Below, piece after piece: positions 1 to 6,284 of a DNA stretch of 6,803 nt. The translations under genes and the position numbers were made by a program. Numbering within the stretch: position 1 is the stretch's first letter; the number at the start of each line of letters is the position of its first letter. The notes under the pieces are model-generated. The model had not been told where the DNA came from. It did not search any database and saw only the letters and a list, made by a program, of their open reading frames with translations. The DNA is from Phycisphaerales bacterium (GTDB lineage Bacteria; Planctomycetota; Phycisphaerae; Phycisphaerales; UBA1924): assembly GCA_029260335.1 (NCBI GenBank), contig JAJDDL010000109.1, positions 1 through 6,803 of the forward strand, read 5' to 3'.

Positions 1-714
1 ACTCTCGAACTCGGCGGCAAGAGCGCAAACATCATCTTCGAAGACGCAAGCCTCGACCAGGCCATCGAAGGCATCATCGCCGGCATCTATTTCAACCAAG
101 GCCATGTTTGCTGCGCCGGCAGCCGCCTGTTCGTCCAGGAACCCATCCTCGAGGAAGTCACCAAACGACTCACCCAACGCCTCTCCACCCTCCGCATTGG
201 CGACCCGCTCGATAAGAACACCGACATCGGTGCCATCAACAGCCCGCAGCAACTCCAAACCATCAAGCACTACCTCGAGACAGGCGTCAACGAGGGTGCA
301 TCGCTCCACGTCAGCGGCGAACTCAACGGCCTCGCAAACTCTTGGACCAACAACAGCCCCACCGCGCCCGACACCACCCCCGGCAACTGGTGCCGCCCGT
401 GCATCTTCACAGGCGTCCAACCCAGCCACGCCATCGCCCGCGAAGAAATCTTCGGCCCCGTCCTGAGTATCCTGAGCTTCCGAACTCCCGACGAAGCCAT
501 CAAACGCGCCAACAACACGCCCTACGGCCTCGCCGCCGGCGTCTGGACCGACAAGGGCTCAAAGATCTTCGAGATCGCAAGCAAACTCGACGCCGGGGTC
601 GTCTGGCTCAACACCTACAACCGCTTCGACCCCGCGTCACCGTTCGGCGGGTTCAAGGAATCCGGATTCGGCCGCGAAGGTGGCATCCATGGGCTCCGCG
701 CGTATGTGAGGTAA
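1..714 (+). CDS. Aldehyde dehydrogenase, C-terminal catalytic part (partial at left edge)
   Basis: This is the last 237 residues of an NAD(P)+-dependent aldehyde dehydrogenase, which oxidises an aldehyde to a carboxylic acid; the N-terminal half lies outside the window. The fragment opens with ELGGKS, which carries the general-base glutamate (residue 3, Glu268 in ALDH2). The nucleophile motif NQGHVCCAGS follows, with Cys37 at the ALDH2 Cys302 position. EEIFGPV (148-154) supplies the glutamate and phenylalanine that contact the nicotinamide ribose and ring. The ending NNTPYGLAAGVW, SPFGGFKESGFGREGG is standard family sequence, so the enzyme should be active. The stop is TAA. The gene is followed 34 bases later by a same-strand pseudo-ALDH gene, which suggests an operon and an ALDH16-like two-subunit enzyme. 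The substrate cannot be told from the sequence. The family call is certain; the subfamily is inference. Confidence 0.95.
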   Translation, partial: TLELGGKSANIIFEDASLDQAIEGIIAGIYFNQGHVCCAGSRLFVQEPILEEVTKRLTQRLSTLRIGDPLDKNTDIGAINSPQQLQTIKHYLETGVNEGASLHVSGELNGLANSWTNNSPTAPDTTPGNWCRPCIFTGVQPSHAIAREEIFGPVLSILSFRTPDEAIKRANNTPYGLAAGVWTDKGSKIFEIASKLDAGVVWLNTYNRFDPASPFGGFKESGFGREGGIHGLRAYVR

Positions 715-726
715 GAAGCTGATTCA

Positions 727-742
727 CCACAGAGGCACAGAG
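727..742. repeat. Short intergenic repeat, copy A
   Basis: The string CCACAGAGGCACAGAG lies in the 34-base gap between the two ALDH genes and ends six bases before the ATG at 749. Its reverse complement matches 13 of 15 bases of a string at 1689-1703, beyond the second gene, so the two copies are inverted around that gene. The purine-rich AGAG end is also the only Shine-Dalgarno-like sequence for the gene at 749. The function is unknown. Confidence 0.5.
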
Positions 743-748
743 AACCCA

Positions 749-1609
749 ATGCCCAGACTCCCCATCACCAAAACCCACAAACTCTTCATCAACGGCAAGT
801 TCCCCCGCACCGAGAGCGGCCGCTCCACCCACATCGAGGGCCCCGATGGCGGCTGGCACGTTTGTCACGCAAGCCGCAAGGACCTACGCAACGCCGTCGA
901 AGCCGCGCACAAGGCTCAGCCCGCCTGGGCCAACGCCAACGCCTACCTCCGAGGCCAGATCCTCTACCGCCTCGCCGAGATGATGGAGGGCAAACGCGCA
1001 GAACTCGAGTCATCGCTCGCCGCGGGCGGCGCACCACTCAACGCATCCGACGCCGAAAAGGAAGTCTCGACCGCCATCGACCGCGTCGTCCACTACGCCG
1101 GCTGGTCCGACAAGTACGCCCAGGTCGCCGGCTGCGCCAACCCCGTCTCCGGCCCCTACCACAACTTCACTATCCCCGAACCCCTCGGCGTCGTCGGAGT
1201 CATCGCACCAGACGAACATCCCCTGCTCGCACTCATCACCCTCATTGCCCCCGCGCTCTGCGTCGGCAACACCATCGTCGCCCTCGCCAGCGAAACCAAC
1301 CCCATCCCAGCCTGCATCCTCGCCGAGGGCCTCGCAACCTCCGACCTTCCCCCAGGCGTCATTAACATTCTCACGAGTTTCCGAGAAGAACTCATTCCCC
1401 ACTTCGCCACCCATCGCGAACTCAACGCCATCCACGCCGCCAACATTGATGCCGCGCACGCCGCAGCACTCCGCGAAGGCGTCGCCGAGAACCTAAAGCG
1501 CGTCACCATCCTGAGCAACATCGACTTCAACACCGAATCGAGCGAGGGCCCCAACTGGATCGAACCCCTCACCGACCTAAAGACCCTCTGGCACCCCAGC
1601 GCAACATGA
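749..1609 (+). CDS. Truncated, non-catalytic ALDH-fold protein (ALDH16 C-terminal-domain-like)
   Basis: This 286-residue protein covers only the N-terminal and cofactor-binding part of the aldehyde dehydrogenase fold (full enzymes have about 480-500 residues). KLFINGKFPRTESGR (11-25) and RGQILYRLAEMMEGKR (68-83) match ALDH N-terminal strands and helices. EPLGVVGVIAPDEHPLL (144-160) matches the start of the Rossmann domain, and LPPGVINIL (200-208) its middle. Key residues are lost: the PWN motif with the oxyanion asparagine reads PDE (154-156), the cofactor-binding lysine is Leu179, and there is neither a GST glycine loop nor a catalytic-cysteine domain. It probably has no dehydrogenase activity. 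In ALDH16 enzymes a similar truncated second domain is fused behind a complete ALDH, which is the order seen here as two genes, so a structural partner of the upstream enzyme is likely. The ATG start fits the homology; its SD is weak (AGAG). A decayed ALDH is less likely because the frame is intact. Confidence 0.85.
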   Translation: MPRLPITKTHKLFINGKFPRTESGRSTHIEGPDGGWHVCHASRKDLRNAVEAAHKAQPAWANANAYLRGQILYRLAEMMEGKRAELESSLAAGGAPLNASDAEKEVSTAIDRVVHYAGWSDKYAQVAGCANPVSGPYHNFTIPEPLGVVGVIAPDEHPLLALITLIAPALCVGNTIVALASETNPIPACILAEGLATSDLPPGVINILTSFREELIPHFATHRELNAIHAANIDAAHAAALREGVAENLKRVTILSNIDFNTESSEGPNWIEPLTDLKTLWHPSAT

Positions 1610-1644
1610 TGAAATACGCAGACGTGGCAAAGTTCGGCAAAGGC

Positions 1645-1706
1645 CGCAGAGCAAGCCCCGTCTCATCCCTCTGCGAACTCCAAGGCAACTCCGTGCCTCT
1701 GCGTTC
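1645..1706. repeat. Degenerate repeat region between convergent genes, copy B
   Basis: This is most of the 104-base gap between the convergent ALDH-like gene and pheS. CCTCTGCG occurs twice (1668-1675 and 1696-1703) and AACTCC occurs twice between and beside them (1676-1681 and 1687-1692), giving two imperfect tandem units. CGCAGAG at 1645-1651 is an inverted match to 1669-1675 and could form a 7-bp stem with a 17-base loop. CTCCGTGCCTCTGCG (1689-1703) resembles the reverse complement of copy A (13 of 15). There is no T-run, so I do not call a terminator. Confidence 0.5.
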
Positions 1707-1713
1707 AGCTTTC

Positions 1714-2745
1714 CTAGACCTGCTCTAAAAACCGCACATCGTTCTCAAACAGCATCCGGATGTCAGGGATCCCGTACTTCCCCATCGCCAGCCGCTCGAT
1801 CCCGAACCCAAACGCAAACCCCGTCCACTTCTCCGGATCAATCCCGCACGCGGTCAAGACGTTCGGATCCACCATCCCACACCCGCCCAACTCGATCCAA
1901 TCAGGCTCGGCATCGGGCTTCAGCGCGATCTTCATATCAAACTCAGCGCTCGGCTCGGTGAACGGGAAGAAGCTCGGACGCAAACGCACCTCCGCGTCCT
2001 CGCCGAAGTACGCCCGCGCAAAGTGCAATAGCGTGCTCTTCAGATCCACCATCGTCACATCGCGATCGATGTACAACCCCTCGAGCTGATGGAACATGAA
2101 CGAGTGCGTCGCATCCACCGTGTCCGGCCGATACACCCGCCCCGGGCTGATCACCTTCAAGGGCGGCCCCGTCCCATTGGCCACCGCGTCTTCCATCACC
2201 CGAATCTGCACCGTGCTCGTCTGACTGCGGAGCATCCGCGGATGCGCACGCGAACCGGGCGCATCCACATAAAAATTGTCGATCGGATCGCGCGCCGGAT
2301 GGTCCGCCGGGATATTGAGTTTCACAAAGTTGTGCTCATCGTCCTCAACCTCTGGCCCCTCAGCGACCGCGAACCCCATCCGCGCAAACACTTCTACGAG
2401 TTCCTCGCGAACGCGCGTCAGAATGTGCCGACGTCCCAGGTTCTGACTCTCAATCAGCCCCGGCTCGGTCATGTCCAGCGCCGGCCCACCAGCAGATCCG
2501 CCCGATCCAAGCCCCGCCTTACGAGCCTCGAACGCCGCTTCCAACGCCGTCTTCACCTCGTTGAGCCGCTTGCCAACCGCGGGCTTGTCTTCCTTGGACA
2601 CGTCCTTGAGCATGGGCATCACGCCGCGCAGACGGCCCTTGCTGCCAAGGAACGCGATCCGCCACGCCTCAACAGCGTCGCCATCACCCGCGGCTTCGAG
2701 CTGGGCCAGGCCCTCGCTCTCAATCTGATTCAGTGTTTCAAGCAT
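1714..2745 (-). CDS. pheS: Phenylalanyl-tRNA synthetase, alpha subunit
   Basis: The 343-residue catalytic subunit of the cytoplasmic alpha2beta2 enzyme that charges tRNA-Phe. Residues 1-90 form the tRNA-binding N-terminal helical arm, with the conserved FLGSKGRLRGVM (32-43). The class II synthetase core follows: HPRMLRSQTS (168-177), motif 2 GRVYRP...THSFMFHQLEG (202-223), WIELGGCGMVDPNVL (283-297) and motif 3 GFAFGFGIERLAM (309-321). Ala311 matches E. coli Ala294, which shapes the phenylalanine pocket. The length is normal. The ATG start fits the family N-terminus, although no good Shine-Dalgarno precedes it (ATCCGCCCC before ATG). The upstream neighbour is an unknown gene 39 bases away on the same strand. 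pheT, the usual downstream partner, is missing: convergent ALDH genes occupy that place. The identification is certain. Confidence 0.98.
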   Translation of the reverse strand: MLETLNQIESEGLAQLEAAGDGDAVEAWRIAFLGSKGRLRGVMPMLKDVSKEDKPAVGKRLNEVKTALEAAFEARKAGLGSGGSAGGPALDMTEPGLIESQNLGRRHILTRVREELVEVFARMGFAVAEGPEVEDDEHNFVKLNIPADHPARDPIDNFYVDAPGSRAHPRMLRSQTSTVQIRVMEDAVANGTGPPLKVISPGRVYRPDTVDATHSFMFHQLEGLYIDRDVTMVDLKSTLLHFARAYFGEDAEVRLRPSFFPFTEPSAEFDMKIALKPDAEPDWIELGGCGMVDPNVLTACGIDPEKWTGFAFGFGIERLAMGKYGIPDIRMLFENDVRFLEQV

Positions 2746-2784
2746 GGGGCGGATGATAGAACCCGACCCGCTAGACGACCCGGC

Positions 2785-3225
2785 CTACTTGTCGTCGCTC
2801 TTGAGATCAATCCAGGTCACGATGCTGGGTTCATGCTCGATCTCGGGCGCGTAGTCATTCGTGCCAACCAACGGCAGAATCCGCACTCCGAAATACCCGA
2901 CGCGATGATCCACCGGGCCGTTCTCCGTGCAGCGATACTGGCGAATAACAAAGCGCTGCTCCTGTGGCTCCATCGGTTGCGTCTGGAGTCGCAGTTCCGC
3001 TATCACCTGATCCACAGACACCCCCTCGAATGCCGATCCCGGCGAGGGTTGCACAACCCAACCTCCCCATTCGGTTTCGTCTCTCCCCACGCGCCGCAGA
3101 TCGTCGTCAATCAGATCCAAAGCTGCTTCGAGCTGGATCTCGTGCTCAATAGGTGGGTCGAGAGCCACCAGGCCGCCAGGACCACAACTCATCGCGTACG
3201 CCAGAACGTGCATGCCCGGGTACAT
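2785..3225 (-). CDS. Hypothetical protein, 146 residues
   Basis: I do not recognise this protein. It is a small acidic protein without a signal peptide or membrane segment. It begins MYPGMHVLAYAMSCGPGG, continues with an acidic helix-prone stretch (around EHEIQLEAALDLIDDDLRR), a WGGWVVQPSPGSAF segment, and an alternating strand-like part (QRFVIRQYRC, RVGYFGVRILPLVG), and ends WIDLKSDDK. I chose the ATG at 3225 because GGAGAG lies four bases upstream. The in-frame TTG at 3237 overlaps that ribosome binding site and would add only four residues. It lies between the rplQ terminator and pheS, 39 bases from pheS on the same strand, so co-transcription with pheS is plausible. Antisense frames are open here too, but the SD, the operon-like spacing and the absence of another gene favour this frame. 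The function is unknown. Confidence 0.65.
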   Translation of the reverse strand: MYPGMHVLAYAMSCGPGGLVALDPPIEHEIQLEAALDLIDDDLRRVGRDETEWGGWVVQPSPGSAFEGVSVDQVIAELRLQTQPMEPQEQRFVIRQYRCTENGPVDHRVGYFGVRILPLVGTNDYAPEIEHEPSIVTWIDLKSDDK

Positions 3226-3265
3226 AGCGCTCTCCAAGTTGGGGCCAACCGCCTCCGCCTACATG

Positions 3266-3271
3266 ATTCTA
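3266..3271 (-). promoter_or_regulatory. Possible -10 element for the hypothetical gene and pheS
   Basis: Read on the minus strand this is TAGAAT, five of six matches to the sigma-70 -10 consensus, just past the terminator and about 40 bases before the ATG at 3225. No convincing -35 hexamer is present: the expected position falls inside the terminator hairpin. This is a weak candidate, offered because a new promoter is expected after the terminator. Confidence 0.25.
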
Positions 3272-3272
3272 C

Positions 3273-3305
3273 GAAAAACAAGCCGCCCGGTTTCGGGCGG
3301 CTTGT
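3273..3305 (-). terminator. Intrinsic terminator after rplQ
   Basis: A perfect 12-bp GC-rich stem, ACAAGCCGCCCG paired with CGGGCGGCTTGT (3278-3289 and 3294-3305), has a four-base loop. On the minus strand it is followed directly by TTTTT. It begins 30 bases after the rplQ stop codon and should end the secY-to-rplQ transcript. The plus-strand side has no T-run, so it acts in one direction. Confidence 0.93.
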
Positions 3306-3335
3306 ACGCAAACTTCAAATCACAAAATGAAAGCG

Positions 3336-4007
3336 TTACTCGCTCGCGGCCTCGTCGCCACCCTCAGTTGCAGCTTCCTGCTTCGCCGGCTGAGCCGCCT
3401 TCTGCTCCTTACGAAGCTTCGCGGCAAACGCCGTCCGATTGTCGGCCTTGCGACGCCGACGGCTGGGAGTGCCGCCGATCTCCGGGCCTTCCTCGGCACC
3501 GACAAACTGGATCACACACAGCTCACTCGCATCACCCAACCGGCGAACACCGATCCGGACGATCCGCGTGTACCCGCCCGCGCGATCAGCAAATCGTGGC
3601 GCGACGTTGTCAAAGATGTGCTTCACGACCTTCGGAGCCTTGCGAATCTCGCCGTAACGATTCCGCTCGACCTCGCTCGATTCCGGCACGTCAAAGAACT
3701 GTGCCGCTCGCTCGCGCTGGGCGTTGACCTTCTCGGTCTGCTCCTCGGTCGCGCCCCTCGGCACATGCAGCCAGTCAAAGCCACGCCGATCCCTGCCGAG
3801 CATCGAGATCACCTGCCGCCGGGCGTGCAGATCGCCCTGCTTCGCCTTGGTGACAATCTTCTCAACGAACGGACGCAAGGCCTTGGCCTTGGGCACGGTT
3901 GTCACGATCTGGCCATGCTCGAACAGACTGGCAGCCATATTGCGCAGCATCGCCTGGCGATGTGCCGTGGTGCGTCCGAGTTTGTAGCCGGCCTTGCGAT
4001 GCCGCAT
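3336..4007 (-). CDS. rplQ: 50S ribosomal protein L17, enlarged
   Basis: Protein bL17 sits near the peptide exit tunnel of the large subunit. The start MRHRKAGYKLGR..AHRQAMLRNMA (1-25), the TTVPKAKALRPFVEK segment (36-50), and PRFADRAGGYTRIVRIG (137-153) are diagnostic. At 223 residues it is much longer than E. coli L17 (127). The extra length comes from an insertion of roughly 45-50 residues between about 71 and 123 (from GRDRRGFDWLHVPRG to the EIRKAPK region) and a charged Ala/Lys/Glu-rich tail (about 171-223). The ATG start has a strong SD, AAGGAG, seven bases upstream. It is the last gene of the operon, 94 bases after rpoA, and is followed by a strong terminator. The identification is certain; the role of the additions is unknown. 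Confidence 0.97.
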   Translation of the reverse strand: MRHRKAGYKLGRTTAHRQAMLRNMAASLFEHGQIVTTVPKAKALRPFVEKIVTKAKQGDLHARRQVISMLGRDRRGFDWLHVPRGATEEQTEKVNAQRERAAQFFDVPESSEVERNRYGEIRKAPKVVKHIFDNVAPRFADRAGGYTRIVRIGVRRLGDASELCVIQFVGAEEGPEIGGTPSRRRRKADNRTAFAAKLRKEQKAAQPAKQEAATEGGDEAASE

Positions 4008-4027
4008 GCCGATTCTCCTTCAGTTCA

Positions 4028-4046
4028 GACCCGGCTTCGCCAGGCC
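4028..4046 (-). other. Hairpin in the rpoA-rplQ spacer
   Basis: On the minus strand GGCCTGGC and GCCGGGTC can pair (eight pairs including two G-U) around a GAA loop, ending eight bases before the AAGGAG of rplQ. No T-run follows, so it is not a terminator. It could modulate translation or mRNA stability, but in GC-rich DNA such a stem may arise by chance. Confidence 0.3.
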
Positions 4047-4101
4047 CAGATTCTAGGCCGCCTAGGCCCTCTCAATGACCGCCTCCGCGGACTCGGCTCT
4101 C

Positions 4102-5106
4102 TCACCGCACCGGCGGGCTGTAGCCCTCGGGCAGTTCCATCCCCAGATCTAATCCGACGTCCAGCAGCTTGCGCTTGACCTCGCGAAGGCTCGTGCGACC
4201 AAACGACCGAAGCTTCAGCAGATCCGGCTCCGGCTGGCTCACCAGCTGGGCCACCGTGTCGATCCGGGCACTCTCCAGGCAGTTGCTCGCCCGCACCGAG
4301 AGGTCCAGATCCGTGATCGGCATGTTGAGCTTGCGGATCAGCTCCTCGTCCACGCCCGCCGCAGCCGCGGCTTCCTCGCTCACACGCTCGGTGCCAACGT
4401 CGAAGTACTGCACGAACGGGTTCAGGTGCTTGCGGAAGATCTTCGCGGCTTCGACCAGCGCCATCTCGGGCGTGACCGTGCCATTCGTCCAAATCTCGGT
4501 CGTGAGCTTGTCGTAGTTGGTCCGCTGACCAACACGCGTGTGCTCCACCTTGTAACGCACCCGCTGCACGGGCGAGAAGATCGCGTCCAACGGGATCACG
4601 CCGATCTCTTGCTCATCCTGATTGGCAATCTGCTCGGTCGCCGGCACATAGCCACGGCCCTTCTCGACCGTGAACTCCCTCTCGATGTCCACCGGCTCGG
4701 TCAGCGTGCACACCACCAGGTCACGATCCATGATCGTGATCGCCGTGTCGGCCTCGATCAGATCCGCGGTGACCTCACCGGGACCCTGTGCCGCCAGACG
4801 CATGGTCTTGGGCTCATCGCCTTCCATCTTCACAACCATGTGCTTGATGTTCAGGATGATGTTGGTGACATCCTCGAGCACACCAGGCAACGAGCTGAAC
4901 TCGTGCTCAGCACCGTGGATCTTCACACTCGTGACCGCCGCGCCCTCGAGCGAACTCAGCAGCACCCGCCGAAGGCTGTTGCCAACGGTGGTGCCAAAGC
5001 CTCGCTCAAACGGCTCGACCGTGAAACGTCCAAATGTGCTGGACGACGCCTTGGGATCGGCAACCACCCGGGTGGGAAGCTCCATCCCTCTCCAACGTAC
5101 GCGCAT
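4102..5106 (-). CDS. rpoA: DNA-directed RNA polymerase, alpha subunit
   Basis: The 334-residue alpha subunit, whose dimer nucleates core RNA polymerase assembly. The N-terminal domain shows VEPFERGFGTTVGNSLRRVLLSS (residues 30-52), the dimer and assembly signature, and GRGYVPA later. The C-terminal domain (about 259-326) has DLDLSVRASNCLESA and SFGRTSLREVKRKLLDVGL. Arg272, Asn275 and Cys276 match E. coli UP-element contacts R265, N268 and C269, while the K298 position is Thr305. The frame is open to an ATG at 5220, but I place the start at 5106: MRVRWRGMELPTRVV fits planctomycete-type RpoA as I recall it, and the upstream 38 codons look nothing like the family. AAGGA lies ten bases upstream. 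An alternative ATG at 5085 has GGAG four bases upstream. The gene follows rpsK after a 151-base gap where rpsD often lies. Confidence 0.96.
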   Translation of the reverse strand: MRVRWRGMELPTRVVADPKASSSTFGRFTVEPFERGFGTTVGNSLRRVLLSSLEGAAVTSVKIHGAEHEFSSLPGVLEDVTNIILNIKHMVVKMEGDEPKTMRLAAQGPGEVTADLIEADTAITIMDRDLVVCTLTEPVDIEREFTVEKGRGYVPATEQIANQDEQEIGVIPLDAIFSPVQRVRYKVEHTRVGQRTNYDKLTTEIWTNGTVTPEMALVEAAKIFRKHLNPFVQYFDVGTERVSEEAAAAAGVDEELIRKLNMPITDLDLSVRASNCLESARIDTVAQLVSQPEPDLLKLRSFGRTSLREVKRKLLDVGLDLGMELPEGYSPPVR

Positions 5107-5257
5107 GGATAATCCATCCTTCGGCAGCGGAACCCTGAAACGGTCCTGTCCCAATGCTCTCGGATGCGTGCGTCGGCCTGCCGAAATCGCCGATGCCGCC
5201 CCATTCTTGCCTCGGGACACTTCTCAAACAACCAGGCCGAAGCCCGAGAAAACTCAC
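5107..5257 (-). other. rpsK-rpoA spacer without a gene
   Basis: This 151-base spacer is long for an operon of ribosomal genes. The frame of rpoA stays open through most of it, but the encoded residues resemble nothing in RpoA and no other gene is visible; in particular there is no rpsD. Near the rpoA start an inverted repeat, ATGGAT/ATCCAT (5105-5117), overlaps the start codon and could hide it in the mRNA. Confidence 0.5.
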
Positions 5258-5635
5258 TCAGACGCGACGCTTCTTGGGCGGACGGCAGCCGTTGTGCGGC
5301 ACCGGCGTGTGATCCTCCACCGCGGTCACGCGAAGCCCCGTGCTCACCAGACCCTGCACCGCGCTCTCGCGTCCGGCGCCGGTCCCGCGGATCTTCACCT
5401 CAAGCTCGTGCATGCCCATCTTGCGGGCCTTCTGGCCCACCTGCTCACCGGCGCGCGTCGCGGCGAAGGGCGTTGCCTTGCGGGCGCCCTTGAACCCGAT
5501 CGTGCCCGCCGAGTCCCAGGCGATCGTCTCGCCGTTGGTGTCGGTGATGGTCACGATCGTGTTGTTCTGGGTCGCCTTCACGTGCGCGACACCCTTGACA
5601 ACGTTCCGCCGAATCTTCTTGGTCTTCTTTGCCAT
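5258..5635 (-). CDS. rpsK: 30S ribosomal protein S11
   Basis: Protein uS11 of the small-subunit platform, next to the 3' end of 16S rRNA and the mRNA exit side. The 125 residues match the family throughout: ATQNNTIVTITDTNGETIAW (21-40), SAGTIGFKGARKATPFAA (42-59), VKIRGTGAGRESAVQGL (80-96) and the diagnostic end DHTPVPHNGCRPPKKRRV. The lysine/arginine-rich N-terminus (MAKKTKKIRR) is also typical. The length is close to that of E. coli S11 (129). The ATG start has AAGGG about ten bases upstream. It lies 69 bases after rpsM in the usual alpha-operon order. Nothing is unusual in the protein itself. Confidence 0.98.
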   Translation of the reverse strand: MAKKTKKIRRNVVKGVAHVKATQNNTIVTITDTNGETIAWDSAGTIGFKGARKATPFAATRAGEQVGQKARKMGMHELEVKIRGTGAGRESAVQGLVSTGLRVTAVEDHTPVPHNGCRPPKKRRV

Positions 5636-5704
5636 CGAACTTGATCCCTTGTCAGGCTGCTACTGGTCTTATGCCTTGCAAGCCACTCATCGCATACCCG
5701 ACGT

Positions 5705-6082
5705 TTAACCCTTGACGCCCTTCTTGCCCGCAACGGTCTTCGCCTTGCCCTTACGGGTGCGAGCGTTGCACCGAGTCCGCTGCCCATGCACGGGCAGCCC
5801 CCGGCGGTGACGATCGCCGCGATAGCAACGGATGTCACGCAAGCGCTGAATGTTCTGAGATACCTGCCGACGCAACGCACCCTCGACGATGAACTCGGCG
5901 TCCATGATCGAGTTGATCTGTGCGATCTCTTGCTCGGTCAGCTGATTGGCCTTGGTGTTCGGATCGATGTTCGCCTGAGTGAGAACGTCGTTCGCGAACT
6001 TCGCGCCGATGCCGTGGATGTATTGAAGCGCGTAGAGGATCTTCTTGCGATCCGGAACGTCTGTACCAGCGATACGAGGCAT
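5705..6082 (-). CDS. rpsM: 30S ribosomal protein S13
   Basis: Protein uS13 of the small-subunit head, which forms intersubunit bridges with the 50S subunit and touches P-site tRNA through its basic tail. The 125-residue sequence begins MPRIAGTDVPDRKKILYALQ, contains YIHGIG (21-26), the helix-two-turn-helix body, and the signature CYRGDRHRRGLPVHGQRT (86-103) followed by NARTRKGKAKTVAGKKG. The length is normal (E. coli 118). The ATG start at 6082 is preceded by GAGGAG at good spacing. It stands 85 bases after rpmJ, the standard order. That spacer contains two copies of a TTTGAGYTGA-like string on the minus strand, of unknown meaning. Confidence 0.98.
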   Translation of the reverse strand: MPRIAGTDVPDRKKILYALQYIHGIGAKFANDVLTQANIDPNTKANQLTEQEIAQINSIMDAEFIVEGALRRQVSQNIQRLRDIRCYRGDRHRRGLPVHGQRTRCNARTRKGKAKTVAGKKGVKG

Positions 6083-6167
6083 CGTGCTCCTCTCAGCCCT
6101 GTGCGTCTGCCCAGGACTCAGCTCAAACTCTTGATCTTCAACTCAAAGCCTTGCAGCCCCGAGAGTC

Positions 6168-6284
6168 TTAGCCCTGAACCTGCTTGTGCTTCGGATCCGC
6201 CTTGCAGATCACCCGCACCTTGCCCTTGCGACGGATGATCTGGCACTGATTGCAAATGCGCTTGACGCTTGCCTGAACCTTCAC
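6168..6284 (-). CDS. rpmJ: 50S ribosomal protein L36, GTG start
   Basis: A 38-residue protein bL36, a small zinc-binding protein of the large subunit. The translation is MKVQASVKRICNQCQIIRRK followed by GKVRVICKADPKHKQVQG. Cys11, Cys14, Cys27 and His33 are the four zinc ligands, so this is the zinc-binding (C+) form. Its 38 residues match E. coli L36 in length. The start is GTG at 6284, with GGGAG six bases upstream; no ATG would give a complete protein. The stop is TAA. It lies between secY and rpsM, where rpmJ is expected, but without map, adk or infA beside it. Confidence 0.97.
   Translation of the reverse strand: MKVQASVKRICNQCQIIRRKGKVRVICKADPKHKQVQG

Noticed and set aside
862..1365. 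167-codon plus-strand frame inside the pseudo-ALDH gene
   Set aside because: An Arg/Pro-rich shadow; the +2-shifted ALDH-like frame has clear family motifs.
1645..1675. Hairpin after pheS as a terminator
   Set aside because: Only seven pairs with a 17-base loop and no T-run on either strand.
3226..3237. TTG start for the hypothetical gene
   Set aside because: The TTG sits within the GGAGAG that serves as SD for the ATG at 3225.
2089..3330. 413-codon open frame on the plus strand
   Set aside because: It lies antisense to pheS and the 146-residue gene; the Arg/His/Pro-rich translation resembles no protein and is typical of a shadow frame in GC-rich DNA.
3327..4178. 283-codon plus-strand frame
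   Set aside because: Antisense to rplQ, whose identity is certain; low-complexity Leu/Arg translation.
5107..5220. Upstream extension of rpoA to the ATG at 5220
   Set aside because: The 38 extra residues do not resemble any RpoA N-terminus, and the MRVRWRGMELP start fits the family.
4670..5644. 324-codon plus-strand frame
   Set aside because: Antisense to rpoA and rpsK; no recognisable domain.
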